Of a stretch of 64,000 nt of DNA, positions 10,988-22,331 are shown one piece after another. Position 1 is the stretch's first letter, and every line of letters begins with the position of its first letter. Source of the DNA: Sinohyriopsis cumingii (lineage: Eukaryota; Mollusca; Bivalvia; Unionida; Unionidae); contig CM068839.1 in NCBI GenBank assembly GCA_028554795.2, positions 16,603,043-16,667,042 of the forward strand. Reading direction: 5' to 3'. The notes under the pieces were generated by a model. It had not been told where the DNA came from, made no database searches, and saw nothing but the letters and a program-made list of their open reading frames with translations. The translations under genes and the position numbers were made by a program.

Positions 10988-11425
10988 AGGACTTGCTTCC
11001 TGTCCCAATGTGCATGGTTGTCATGAGTGAGCGAGCGAGTGATCGATCGCGGTGCATGATTCCCGTGCGTCAGGAGTATTACAATCAGTTCCCCGCCAAA
11101 CTGACAAATAACGTCAGTCATTCCTACTCTAGGCTGGAAACGGACAACACCTCGATGAGTGCGAGTTATGAAGAACACTGGTCTTTCACGCAAGTGAAAG
11201 ACAAGGAATTGAATATAATTTGGAAAAATTATACCTTTCGAGTCTGTAAGGGATAAGTAGTTTTTCTGTGAAAAATTACAAATGCAGGTGGGTGGGTTGC
11301 ATACTGAATATTGTATTTGTGTCTGTTATATTCTGTATTATATTTGTCTTGTATTCTAATTATGCGTCTTGTATTGTTTTAGGTTTACCTTGTACCATTT
11401 ATAAATCCAACAATCGACGAGTTAG
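10985..11425 (+). mobile_element. Older, diverged LTR copy
   Basis: Follows the LTR sequence in order (CCCAGGACTTGC, GATCGATCGCGGTGCATGAT, TCTTTCACGCAAGTGAAAGA, TTTCGAGTCTGTAAGGGAT, then ACAATCGAC). It has many more differences than the other copies and stops before the usual 3' end. Probably an earlier insertion of a related subfamily. Confidence 0.7.
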
Positions 11426-11440
11426 ACTTTTTATTTCAAC

Positions 11441-11960
11441 CCGAAATGACACGAAAGATAGCTCACATATATTTTCATTGCATTTTCTCTGTCGCTGAAA
11501 GCAATGGCACAAATCTGTGTGTAAACCTTCACGAATAAAACGTTTTTGCAGCTGATGTACCACTAAAATACTTCCTTAAAAGATACAAGAAAGTTCTACA
11601 AAGGTTTGGTGCAAGGCATTACTGAGAAATATGTTTTAGAAGATCAGAGAGACATTGTCCAGTCAGTCCTTGTCTGAATGCAAATGTAAGAATCAGCACC
11701 ATACTATGGTCTAGTTTCAGTGATGATCCACTATAAACTGGCTGTCCACCTTCATACTCTCTATCGTTTTCAACAGAAGCCTCATCCTTATGATCCATTT
11801 AATCAAACAGAGTCGATGTTAGTTGTTTCCTGCTTATATTTGGAACCATCAGCCCAATCCTTTTCCTCCCTTTCATCATCAGTAGTGTCAGATGAACAAC
11901 CTTCAGCTATATTTGATGATATATCAGCAATATTTGTAAATCAATTTTGTATTCAGTAGA
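11441..11960 (-). pseudogene. EnSpm/CACTA-like DDE transposase, N-terminal part (relic)
   Basis: On the - strand about 11740 to 11500 reads PVYSGSSLKLDHSMVLILTF, AFRQGLTGQCLSDLLKHIS, then APNLCRTFLYLLRKYFS. This matches the N-terminal domain of the same transposase family as the piece at 1-881 (pattern: YxGAxxxxxxSxxLILxFAxxxxLTGxxLxDLLxLI, then PNxxxxxxYxxxKxF). An acidic Ser/Asp-rich stretch precedes it (about 11960-11760). It has stops and is not functional. Orientation and domain order agree with one transposase gene running from about 11960 leftwards past position 1, interrupted by the retrotransposon complex in between. A short central stretch of the protein is not visible. Confidence 0.6.
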
Positions 11961-13977
11961 GACTTCTTTCCAGTCAGTGTATAAAACTTAACGTCAAGAT
12001 AAACATATACATACCTTGGCTTGCTCCATCTGTCATTTCAACAATTACAAACCATCTGTTTTTTTATATCATTACATTCAGGAAGATATAATTTCACCAT
12101 TTCCAATATCATACATTAAGCATTTCATACAGGTATAATTGTTTTGTGAATTTCTCCAGTATACTTTAATTGAAGGAAATATGTTACATGTATGTCGTTA
12201 GACTTTGAAATGCAAGTCAATGTATTCCTGAAGCAAAATATTCAGGAGTCATACAAAGCACAAAATGTATATGAAATGTGAAAGTTATAGGTTGTGTATC
12301 ATTTTCAAGACAGTAATTGCAAATGATTTTAACCCTTTAAAATAATTCTGTGGTCGTTACTGAAATGTTTTTCCTAAGTTTTTAGAACTCAAATAATATA
12401 TGAAGAGTCAAAAGAAACCCGCAACGTTACAAACAACAATTTTGCTAGAACTTTATTTAATTCAGTACATATCAGAATGAACAATTATGTTTAAGCCAAA
12501 CTTCACATTATTAAGTTCACATATATTGTTAAATTTCTTACCATTTAGGTAATGGTCATGTACAGTAGCAATGTTTTCATTATTTCCATGCAGAAACTCT
12601 TTGCCAGCTTGTGATCTGTCACAAAGTTCAACCCCAGTAATAAAGGAGAACTGTTACTTACAATATAATTTGGAAAAATTAAATAATGAATTGCTCTATT
12701 TCTTTAAAAATAAACTCCAAGTGAAATTAACAAGATATCGTGCACATTTTAGCTTTGACTAAATTTCAACATTAAATGTTGTACCATTTAATCATTACTG
12801 ATTGTTAATTTCAAGGAATCACTAAGAACAAGAAGAATGTAAAAATTCCGCTGCTGATCAGTATACACTTATATACAATCATTAAAAGTCTGAATCATCC
12901 TAATTGTATAATGATTATGCAAAAAATGTGACAACTTTGTACTAGCCTGGACAAAATTTTTACTAATCCGAACTGCAGTATACTTTCTGATGATTGTTTT
13001 TTTTACAAAGGTAAATTAAAGAAGTTCGACTAGGCTTGAAAATTAGACATGCAAAGAAAAATAATCACGTACATTCTCGTGATGGCAGCTCGCAAGCACT
13101 ATGAATCCCCTTTTTTCACCATCTACATTTAGCCTTATTAAGAGGATTGTACATTTATAATGTATGTCCCTCAATCTTGGAAAAGAAAACATGAGAGATA
13201 TTAAGCCCCACGATACCATAACACTCGGATATATGCTTACTTGTAAGTTCGTAACTGTTCTGTGATTCCCGTTCGATTCTCTCAATCGTTTCCTCGGTCG
13301 CCTTAATGTTGTTCTAGGTATCAAAGAGTCCTCTCTTTTGTACTGCTTTAATTAACCTTTCTTTCGCTTGCCATGTTTTCAAATTGTAAGCTTACGTATC
13401 ATGTTCGTACCTCGTACTTTATCGTAAATGTTTATTATCAATGCGATTGGATTGGATACGGTCGTGTACGTTTATCTCGGAACCAAAAAAGTATATATTA
13501 AAAAAATTAAAGTGCCTTTTTGAATAAGTATTTTATATAATATTTAAATATTGATCCCGAACAAAATAAATGGTTTACTAAACGAAAAGATCTTGCATTA
13601 AGAATGGAATTTTTTTTTCCAAACCGAGGGACAGCAGGGAAATGAATAAGGAAATGAATAAGGGAGCTTCGCAATTTTTCTCAATCCCATGCTGTATTTA
13701 GGGTTGGAAAAAAATACAAATGGCTTACATAGTCAGACAGGCTTTTTCTTACCAAACATTTGAACCTAATATTCTTAACCTTAGAAAATGTAAGAAATTT
13801 GGTGCAAGAAACTGGTTCCGTTTGATACCTCAATGGTATTACCTTTCCAATGTCAGTTGGAAGCTGAGGTCATTTTGCGCGGGTAAACGTACCTTATTTT
13901 GGCGGAATCACAAAGACATCTTATAGATTATCAGGAAAGAAATAAAATGGATCAGCGCTTTGTTTGTTGTTTTAGTA
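11961..13977. other. No gene recognised
   Basis: AT-rich sequence with only short, unrecognised ORFs and no convincing splice-flanked exon, RNA gene or repeat. Confidence 0.5.
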
Positions 13978-14124
13978 TGACGGGGAGAGGAATTTGTCTA
14001 TTCAGAACACCACAACAGTAGTGAAACCACGCAAAGAACCATATATATACAACGAGGGGAAACTTATGTTTGCGAAGGTCCAAGGCAAAACATATCGTGC
14101 AGCATTTGTGCATGTAAATGGTAA
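13978..14124 (+). CDS. Isolated exon-like ORF, unknown protein
   Basis: An open frame of 48 codons plus one base lies between an acceptor-like TTGTTGTTTTAG (ending 13977) and a good donor ATG|GTAAGT (14125). It begins YDGERNLSIQNTTTVVK and continues KEPYIYNEGKLMFAKVQGKT to VHVN, with normal protein-like composition. No family recognised. It might be a host exon of a neighbouring + strand gene, part of the fossil viral-type element just to the right, or chance. No partner exon was found nearby. Confidence 0.3.
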
Positions 14125-14477
14125 GTCATAGATCTATAACTTGTTAATTTTAAACACAATTTCAGCTGAGTGCGTATACCAGAGTATTGACTACTTTGCA
14201 CGTATGTTCCACTCATAGGCATCCACTGAATTTTTTTCACGGTGGGTGGGTGGTTGGGCAAATTCAGTATCAATGGGTCGAGCCTTCAATACACACACAC
14301 AAAAGAAGATACAGGGGGCGAGGGCTTGCTGACACCTATGGTTCCGCTCTTGGCTGTGCTATGTACGCAGATACATCATCGGTAGGAATATGAATTAGCA
14401 ACGAATTAATGTCTGTGTACAGCATCTTCCTCGAATCGTGGTAAAACGGTTAGATCTTTTCATAGTAAAGCTGCACA
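14125..14477. other. No gene recognised
   Basis: Spacer between the exon-like ORF and the polymerase fossil. Nothing supported. Confidence 0.5.
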
Positions 14478-16100
14478 TTAGTCCAACACGGACGATCCCA
14501 CATAGGTTGGTTTTGTCAGTTTGTGTTTTGCTTTTTTACTGTAAACGACAAAAAGTCCACCATCAAAGATTTTACTGGACTCAAAGGCTGGGTCCGCAAT
14601 GAACCTTTGAAGTCTGTCCTGCTTGTTATTGTCACTGACAAGATCGACGCAGATTTGTTTGCTCAGATTTTCGATGGTTTTCCCAAGCACAGCATTGTTC
14701 ATGAGCTTGAAAATATCTGTCTAAAAATGTTTGGTAGCCATTATACGTAGGTCCGTATTCATTTGACTACGGGACCATCCAAGCTTGCTGCATAAATTTG
14801 AGTGCTCGATGGATCTTCGCGACACGCAAGAACAATTGCATATTTCGCTGGTCCAGTATATAGCTTTGTTTGGTCCTGAGACTGTGTATTTGCGGCCAAG
14901 CTCATCAATGATTGATCACTAATACGGGGGCAACCACGAACCTGGTACATACAACACTTCTGGGTCCAGCTAATAATCGCTGTATGCCTTGTAATCTTGC
15001 ACGTCTTTTGTAGATCAATGTGCGCAGGATCGATCCACTGAAATCCACCAACTGGCAGAGGTTGAATCATGGCCCATTCATACAAATGTTTGGAATGGAT
15101 ATACATAATGTAAATGTTGGGGTCGGTGGGGTTATAACCGAAAATGTCACCTTAGGGTTGTTGGCAGGAGCTTATCTGTGACATGGCATGGACATTTCGT
15201 CGCGAAGTAATCGCTCAATAAACAGATCCTAATCAATGTCCGTAAGCAATTCCAGTTCGAGTTTGGTCTTGGACAACGGCATCTCAGCCCATACCAGGTG
15301 ATGAAAAGTAATGGGCAGGATCGAGCTTGTACGAGTGCATGGCGATGTCACGAAATGCATCAAACACGTACGTGCGCACATTCGGATCGTCATATTCGCC
15401 GAGATGTTCGCACCCAAAAATAGGCATAACTTTCTTTGCATGTTCGTAGTCTGCGGCGAAAATACCTTCGCATGACAACGATGAAGTGAACGCTTCGATA
15501 GGTGTCAGCTGAGTTTCGGCAAATTTTTCCAGTTTTTCATGTGCTCGTACTGGTACACATGATTTCTCGTGGTCAAGTTAATGTTGGATGGGCAATATCG
15601 ACGATTGATTTTGAAGTTCTCTGTCATTAGATTGCTCCATAACATCTCCTGGAATGAATTGATAATCTGGATCTAATCGATGAATTGCATTTGTCCCCGT
15701 CGAAACGAAATATATCTTTCCATGTTGTTGTGGATCACGCCTATCGGTGAGTCGGATGCCGTGGCAACTCCTTCCATGATCAAGTGGCCATAGTAACCAC
15801 GCAGGTTATGAAGCACCACATGAATTTTGGTTTTGTTGGGAATAATTCTCAGCTTTAAGTTACGCGCTTTGTGTGTGGCACCGCTGTACGTGACAGTGAT
15901 CACGAACTCTGGAACCAGTGCTTTTACTTTTATGACCGGCTGGATTTGCATTTTGTTAGTTAAAGTTTTTCACAAAGCCAGAAGTGTGTGGTTGCGGAGA
16001 ACTCACGAATGGTCTTACCCGCTTTGCTAAGCCTTCGCATCGATAGACAACATAACAAAACCCGCATTAAATTTGTTCAGTGACTTGCACGGTCTGTTCA
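14478..16100 (-). pseudogene. Polinton/Maverick-type DNA polymerase B (fossil)
   Basis: Reading - from about 16000 to 14478, blocks of a protein-primed family B polymerase occur in order: KIHVVLHNLRGYYGHLIMEG and IGVIHNNMERYISFRRGQMQ (exonuclease region, about 15850-15680), SYKLDPAHYFSSPGMG (about 15330-15285), TKLELELLTDID (about 15265-15230), YIHSKHLYEWAMIQPLPVGG (palm, about 15100-15045) and the palm end NNAVLGKTIENLSKQI..KPTYVGSSVLD (about 14700-14480). These match the Polinton polymerase pattern (LKLDPxHYxxxPGxxxDA, NNLYGWAMxQPLP, NSVFGKTMEN). It is broken, with several breaks. No capsid, integrase or terminal repeats of a Polinton were recognised with confidence. Confidence 0.75.
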
Positions 16101-18600
16101 ATATCAGACGCATTTATGCATTTGATCTCAGAGTTTCTTTGCAGTGCAACGTTCAGGCATTCAAAATCGCGTCGATGATATACGGGACTTTCATCTTTCG
16201 CTGCACGGCAGTAAATTAAACAGTATTTTTGCAAAGATCTGGTATGTTTGTGCGCTTTGGGTTTTCACTGATACCGTCAGAGTAAAAGCCGTGATTGGCG
16301 AGCATTTCCTGAGTGTTAAATACATGCATACAACGTCTGCACGCATATTTTTATATTTGCGCGCTTACTGTGACTTTAAACAGCTGGTTAAGATATTTTA
16401 TCCATACATAGTGCGATATCTATTCTGAGCCTTTCATTTTATTCAGTAGCAACAAATCAATTTGTGTTCGGCCTTTTAATCTCTTGTGAGATATTGCTGG
16501 CGATTAAAGCATTTGTTATACGTTAACACATTTACATCAATACCTGGGTTAAGTTTTTCAATTTTCTTCAGTTTGGTTTTGGTCACTATTACCAAAGATG
16601 AGTTTAACCACTTGTTGCCGATATTTCTGAGGCAGGTCTAGACTGCCACTGACTGGGTATAGCGCCAACAAAATCACCTATTCAAAACAAAGATTATAAA
16701 AGATGATTCGCATTGATCACTGACATGGGCGGAACCCAGTTTCATATTACTATATAATTTGATCCACGAAACGGATGATACGGAAAGAAATGCATCTCGA
16801 CTTGTCCACCCCGATCCTGCACTGGTGTATTTTGCAGCGTTTCCATAATTTTTTCTAAGCATCTGTCAATTTCATTGCTGTTGGCGCTGCTGTTCAGGGT
16901 CACGTGGGCAAAACTGAATCCAGGAGTATTACTTTTAAATCCATCCTTATCACGACCAAACGGTATAACCAGATGAACACTGAGAACAATGTCTGCTCTG
17001 ACTCCAGAGTGACTAAAATTTAAATTCAGGCACTTGTGATTAATGTGTTTTACAGGAACATACTCAGCCGCTTCGCTATCATAGCAGATGCGAGACGACG
17101 TTTTTGTTCTTTCTCAGCACGGAGACGGTTTTGTTCAGACGAGCATACTATCGCAAGGATGTCGGCTTTTCTTGCAGTTCTGGTTATTCAGATAGTTTGC
17201 TCGCATGCGAATTGTTTTAGTTGTTTCACCTTTGTTTTGTTGTTTGCTGTCGCAGTGGAAATGACAACCAGTGGCGGTTGTAATATTTATGGACTCAGCT
17301 CAAAGATGGATCTCAATAATTCAAGTATGTCTGCCTTTCTCATAGGACTTGATATTTGTATACCATGCTGCCTTGACAGATGTCTTAGCTGTGGTACTGT
17401 AGGCATGCTTATACTAAGGTGAGGACAAATCGTTTTGTGATTCGACATTTTTTCCATGGGTTGTTTTATTTATGGCATTTTGCCAGGATAAGAAATTGCA
17501 ATCCTTTCAGTCCTGTTGATTTTTTTAATGCATTTTTATGTGGGTATATGTTTGTGTTTGTACTTGGGAAGACACAGGGTGTTTGTGGTTTTGAATCTTG
17601 TATGCACAATTGATAGTACTACCGAACAAATCCACAAAGCTGGCAATGTTGCATACGTGACTTGACTCCGATTCAACATTTCAGGCACGGTCATGACCCT
17701 AGTCAGTCACGTAATATTGGCGTGTATATTCTACAGTAATCTAAGAGCATGCTCTTCAACGGGGTTTATATTTTGCAAGGCAGGCTGCTTTGCATTTGTT
17801 GCGTTCCAAGGCCATAGAGCTTTCTATTTACATAAATATGAGCATTTATCTAATGACAAAACACGGAAATATTTCAGGTGTGCCTCGTCGCCACATTTTA
17901 TTTATTTCTCCGCATCAGCTGGTACAGAGGTTAAGGCTAGGCGGGTGGTGAGCATCACAGACTCTGTTACGCAACGTTATCGTAAGTCGACATTTCAGGT
18001 GAGTGGTTTTTCAAAAACATTGGAGCATTCTTTTTGGAGTTTGCGAGCGTCAGTCGGTGTGCTCACGCGAAAAAAGATGAAGCTCAAAGTATCCGTCAGT
18101 GAGTACTACACCAGCTCGAATACGGCCAGACTTTATGCGCTTGTATGCAATTACAAGCGTTGGTAAAGTTCCTCAATCGTATTTGCGTCGTCACTTTTAG
18201 CAACAGATTAATTACATTTTTTCAGGTGCTTGCCTCTCTCGACTCTTCTGCATCTGTGTAATACTTTTTGGATATCCACTTAAGTGAAGTGAATTCAGGT
18301 GCCATCCTTATACTTTTGACCCCAAATCATTTGTTTAATTAACCGTCTTGGACGTCTTCATCATCATAGCTAGACAAGGTATCGCTAGAATAATCAAAAC
18401 GTTCAGACTCAGTGGGTGAATTAGTATCATTCTTCTTCTCTTGTGACTCTACGTTCTCACGCACAATCCTCTGCAATTTTTCTATTTTTCTACGCTCGTA
18501 AATCTGCCCCAATTTATTCTTATCCATTTCGAGGACCAATCCCAAGTTGACCAATTTATCAGTTTATTCGGAAACAATGTCGTAGAATGCATATAGCGTC
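16101..18600. other. Unassigned region next to the Polinton fossil
   Basis: Several short ORFs on both strands, none recognised. A - strand acidic reading at 18554-18339 (KIEKLQRIVRENVESQEKKN then SSYDDEDVQDG) and + strand readings at 17036-17422 and 17693-18166 are the longest. The region could contain further decayed parts of the same viral-type element, but I found no diagnostic motif. Confidence 0.35.
17693..18166 (+). other. Unrecognised 157-codon open frame
   Basis: Open for 157 codons starting MTLVSHVILACIFYS, with a hydrophobic N-terminus followed by a mixed, Arg/Lys/Ser-rich part ending YALVCNYKRW. No family recognised. It is long for this AT-rich DNA, so it may be a relic or a host ORF. 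Low confidence that it is translated. Confidence 0.2.
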
Positions 18601-19139
18601 TTCTGTGCGTCTTTAAAGAACTTATATGACCTTCAGACGATACATTTTTTTAAGTTTTTGTCCCACATCTCTGATAGTCCAGTCGTTTGGAAGAATAATT
18701 CCATTTTTAGAAACGGCCACAAACTAGTTCAGAATAACTTAGCAGACTATTCCTTGGGTATCAGACATTTGTATAAATAAATGCCTTCAGCGTGTTTCCA
18801 ATTCCCAATTATGCTTTCTTAGTGCATAGACATTGCTGTAAAATTAATAAATAGCCGCTGTTTTATATAGCTACAATTAATAATGTAGTCTTTGCAGATA
18901 AGCATGCATCATTTGTTTATTGATCACTTCCATAGAATTGCCTATCTGAGTCACTGCAGACTAGAGTAGTATGAAAGGGATTTTGCCTTATTCGTTACTC
19001 TCTGGGAACAGCGACAGCCATGCGAGACTCTTACTTCATAACTCATTCACGCTACGTGTGTGTTTGCACATGGAGGTTCTACCTCCAACGGGAGAAAAAA
19101 GTGAAACACAGACAACTATGTCTAATTCTGTTCATTCTA
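18601..19139. other. No gene recognised
   Basis: AT-rich spacer with no supported feature. Confidence 0.5.
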
Positions 19140-19430
19140 TTTAGAAATCATATTCATCTATAGTGTTATGTATATTTCATTTAATTTATATTTGATTTAA
19201 TTTAATTGTTTGTTAGTTTCAAATTGTTTTTATTCCATTACATGCTATTGTCATGTAACTTTATTTCTGGATTTGATATTTTCCAGAAATTCATTTTCCA
19301 GAAATTTAGTTCAGTTTGGCCTGACTGTTTTTCACAAATGCTAATGATATAAACTTTGTATCTAATGCTGACCTAGTTCCTGACCTTGATTCAGAAATCA
19401 GTGAGAGTTTAAGTAACAACTTTAAAAAAA
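19140..19430 (-). repeat. Inverted-repeat family, copy C (partial)
   Basis: Reverse complement of about 20240-20470: shared ATTACATGCTATTG core, AT-rich flank, TTTTCCAGAA and the downstream TGACTGTT block. It is a partial copy of the family described at 19510. Confidence 0.6.
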
Positions 19431-19509
19431 AAATCTTTCTCAGGGTAAAGATTCATAAAGTGAAATCGAGGGCATACTTGGAGTACGTGACAAATAACAC
19501 GTATTCCTA

Positions 19510-20470
19510 TGTTACGTGTTTAGGCCTGAATAAACAGTAACATAAGAAAGAGTGAAAACAAAAAGCTTTGAAAAATACAGTAATTTATTTCCCTGGAAAA
19601 ATTCTGGAAAAATGAAGTAAATATGACCTTATGGTTTTATAGAATCAAATCCAATTATAATCCAACAATAATCCAGGAATACAATTTTAGGAGTCCTAAT
19701 AACAAAATGTTCTAATGATTTAAAGTTCGCATCCCGACGAAGAATCCAAGATGGAAGACGATGATGTGTGCTGTAACCTGTAGTGTTGAAATCTACAGTT
19801 CCTTGTAAAACAAGAATTATCACTCCGGTTCTGGAAATCCAGAAAAAAATTGTAAAAACTTTCTTTGCTCGGGAATTTCATATGAGCGCGCTTATTTTCC
19901 AGGAAAATAACAGAATTAATCCTTTTGAATCCAAGTAATTTGAAATAAATCCAATCCAATTAATCTGAAGTAACTCCAAACAGCACAGCATACAACTTCC
20001 AGTGTATGAAAATCCCAGCTTCTATTGAGAATAACTCTCCAAAACAAAGGTAATATCGTCTTCTAAAGCGCTAAAAGGGGGTCACATGATCATGTTCCAG
20101 AACCCTGTAGAAATTATGTACTTGTTAAAGATCACGTACAGCCAGCGTGGCCCTGATGAAAAGTAATCATTTTACGCTAACAAATAAAATATTTAACAAA
20201 TGTTTACATATTAAACACGTAGTCCCATTATCACTTCGACAACAACCAAGGTCATGATCTAGATCAACACCTGGTTTGTTTACAAAACGAACAGTCAAGG
20301 TCAAATTATTTTCTGGAAAAAGTATCACCTTTAGTGAATAAATTTAAATTACAATAGCATGTAATGATAAATAATTTGAAATAATAAATTTACAATTAAA
20401 TTGAAATAAATATATATTAATTCAGATATAATTAAATAAAATATATATAACAGTATCAATTAGGTTTGTT
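19510..20470 (+). repeat. Inverted-repeat family, copy A
   Basis: Begins near CGTGTTTAGGCCT, then AAAGAGTGAAAACAAAAAGC, AATTTATTTCCCTGG, CGCATCCCGACGAAGAATCC, GATGGAAGACGATGAT and TTTACAAAACGAACAGTCAAGG. The same block order is found in copies B (inverted) and D (31140). No coding capacity, so probably a non-autonomous transposable element of unassigned class. Confidence 0.6.
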
Positions 20471-20479
20471 CCGTTTGAT

Positions 20480-21050
20480 TGACTCGCAGCCGGGCATCTG
20501 TTTTGCGCCGTAGGTAGATTTATGATTGATGTATTGAGAAAGAATATTCATTATTTGGCTTAACACTTGAGAAGTCAGAATCTTTTGTATTGCGACCAGT
20601 TTTTTGGGCTAATTATTTTGTTTTCTTCAAATTATTTGGATTCTAAAAGAGATTATATTCCCCTGGAAACACTTGTGGTCTAAATTAACTACTGGACAAG
20701 GACAGTTATTGAAATTTACAAAGAAATCAAACACTGGAATATTATTTTCTGTGATTCAACAATTAACGGTTGACACATCAGTACAACACTGACCACGTCA
20801 TATATTATCGCCTTCCATTTTGGATTTCATCGGGATTCGAACTCTGTTTCATTAGGACTTTTTATTACTAGGTCTTCTTTTTTAATTCTTGGATTATTCT
20901 TTCATTATTTTTGAATTTGATTAGTAAAACTGTTCAGTTCTTTTTTCATTTTCACTTTGTTTTCCTAGGGAAATAAATTATTTGCTAAATTCTACAAAGC
21001 TTGTTGTGTTCATTCTTTTCTTGTTGCATTTTGTAAGAGCCTAAACGTGA
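20480..21050 (-). repeat. Inverted-repeat family, copy B
   Basis: Read on - from 21050: CACGTTTAGGCTCTTAC, AAAGAATGAACACAACAAGC, AATTTATTTCCCTAGG, CGAATCCCGATGAAATCC and AATGGAAGGCGATAAT, matching copy A block by block. With copy A it forms a large inverted repeat. Confidence 0.6.
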
Positions 21051-22283
21051 CAATAACATGTCTGCTCCTAAAGAGGAGTTTATATTTTTTAATATATTTT
21101 ATTCAATACTACATACTTGAATTCAGTTAATTGTGAAGCTTTGTTTTTGCTTCATTATACCATACTTCAGTTCCTTTCACATGGAACAACAATGAGATGA
21201 AGAAAAGAACAAAATTTGTTAGTTGTCTACTTGTAATAGTATTACAGTAGTAGGTTTTTACAAAATATTTTTCATGTAATTTTTTGATTTTCCAGTATGA
21301 CTAAGCAAATTATCTGGTTTTATTATATGGTTTATATTATTAAGTTTTCAATTTTTTCATGCTGACTGAAACAGTAACATTTTTAAAAGATGTAAGAGCA
21401 TCCAGGTGTTTGTATGATGTTTTTATTCCTCTAAGTAGAAAAGTGCTTCCGTGTCAGACTGATTTTCTCATGTACACACAGAAAGGTATAATGTAATAAC
21501 TAAATAAAATACCCATCAGATACACGATGGAAGAGCAGTACATAAATCCAGGTCTACTATATTAAGTTGATAAAAAATGACTTATAAACATGTATCAACC
21601 ATGATTCATTTAATAGTGAATACTGATGTCAGAAGCAACATGCCCTACACTCCAACTATATTGTTCATAATTAATAAACATACTTATATTTCATATTCGT
21701 ATCCTGTTATTATATTCATATACGTATCCTACTATATTTTATTATACTTATTTAATGTCCCTTAAGTTCTTCCATTTAGCTTTGTTTCATCATCAATGGA
21801 ATGTGAACAAAACTTCCAAGACAATATAAACAACAGCTACATATCCCTGTTGTAGTTTCATTTTCCTTTAATTTCTGCTTTTATTATATTCTGAATTACG
21901 AATTCTTTCTATGCCATTACCCTTATATCATCTCTTGGTACTTTTCTAAAATATCAGTCTTATTCTGATGGCATCTAGGACCAAGAGTCCATATGACTTA
22001 GTATACATTCTTCCTGGTTTTGCGTAATCCTTGGATTGTCCGTTCTTGTACAAGTCGTTGCGTTGTCCCTCATTGTAGTAGTTAGTTGGTTATTTGCATG
22101 TAGTAGTTTTTGACAGTTAATCTTGTTATATATCATCTTTACTGGCATTCGTACACACGCTTTGTTTACCGTTTATAAACGAAGACACAATAAATGGAAC
22201 TTTAACAAAGTTTGATACTTTTATTTTCTGCAGACCACTATTTCCGTCGTCGTGTCATTGCTGCGCACGCATGGGGAAACAAG
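21051..22283. other. Region upstream of GOLGA2; no clear promoter
   Basis: AT-rich to about 22200, with short unrecognised ORFs only. An acceptor-like TTTTATTTTCTGCAG ends at 22233, 50 nt before the start codon. The first coding exon may therefore be preceded by an untranslated exon further left; otherwise transcription starts close to 22234. No TATA box or initiator could be assigned. Confidence 0.4.
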
Positions 22284-22300
22284 ATGGCAGATTCTGCTAA
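22271..22300 (+). other. Short upstream ORF overlapping the GOLGA2 start
   Basis: ATGGGGAAACAAG... encodes MGKQDGRFC and stops at TAA (22298-22300). It overlaps the main ATG (22284) in another frame. Its start has a weak context (C at -3, G at +4), whereas the main ATG has A at -3 and G at +4, so leaky scanning would be expected. Confidence 0.45.
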
Positions 22301-22331
22301 GAGAGAGAAGATAGCGGCAGCACGGAAAAAG
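22284..22331 (+). CDS. GOLGA2: GOLGA2 exon 1 (first coding exon)
   Basis: Encodes residues 1-16, MADSAKREKIAAARKK, then donor AAG|GTTTTT (phase 0). It matches the start of the p115-binding basic motif of GM130. ATG 22284 was chosen because it is in frame with that motif and has a good start context. The motif is completed by exon 2 about 8.5 kb away, so an essential motif is split across a very long intron. Confidence 0.85.

Larger units (their letters stand above)
882..11440. mobile_element. Nested, rearranged Ty3/Gypsy LTR retrotransposon complex (fossil)
   Basis: Five or more stretches share one LTR sequence (ends TGTGACCC...GAGCTCACA), on both strands. Around them lie primer-binding sites (TGGCGCCCACCGG), purine-rich tracts, a gag-like region, protease, reverse transcriptase-RNase H and integrase. 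The order of the polymerase domains and the PNMA/CCHC-type gag with a GDD..KGDV..YEWRFEV motif point to Ty3/Gypsy (Metaviridae). The complex holds one + copy, one short - copy and inverted pieces. It is broken, with at least half a dozen breaks across the mosaic. Most LTR copies look very similar to one another, so the insertions are probably fairly young; the copy at 10985 is visibly older. Confidence 0.85.

Noticed and set aside
17036-17422. 128-codon + strand ORF as a membrane protein
   Set aside because: Hydrophobic but without any recognised family or splice context; likely chance in unassigned DNA.
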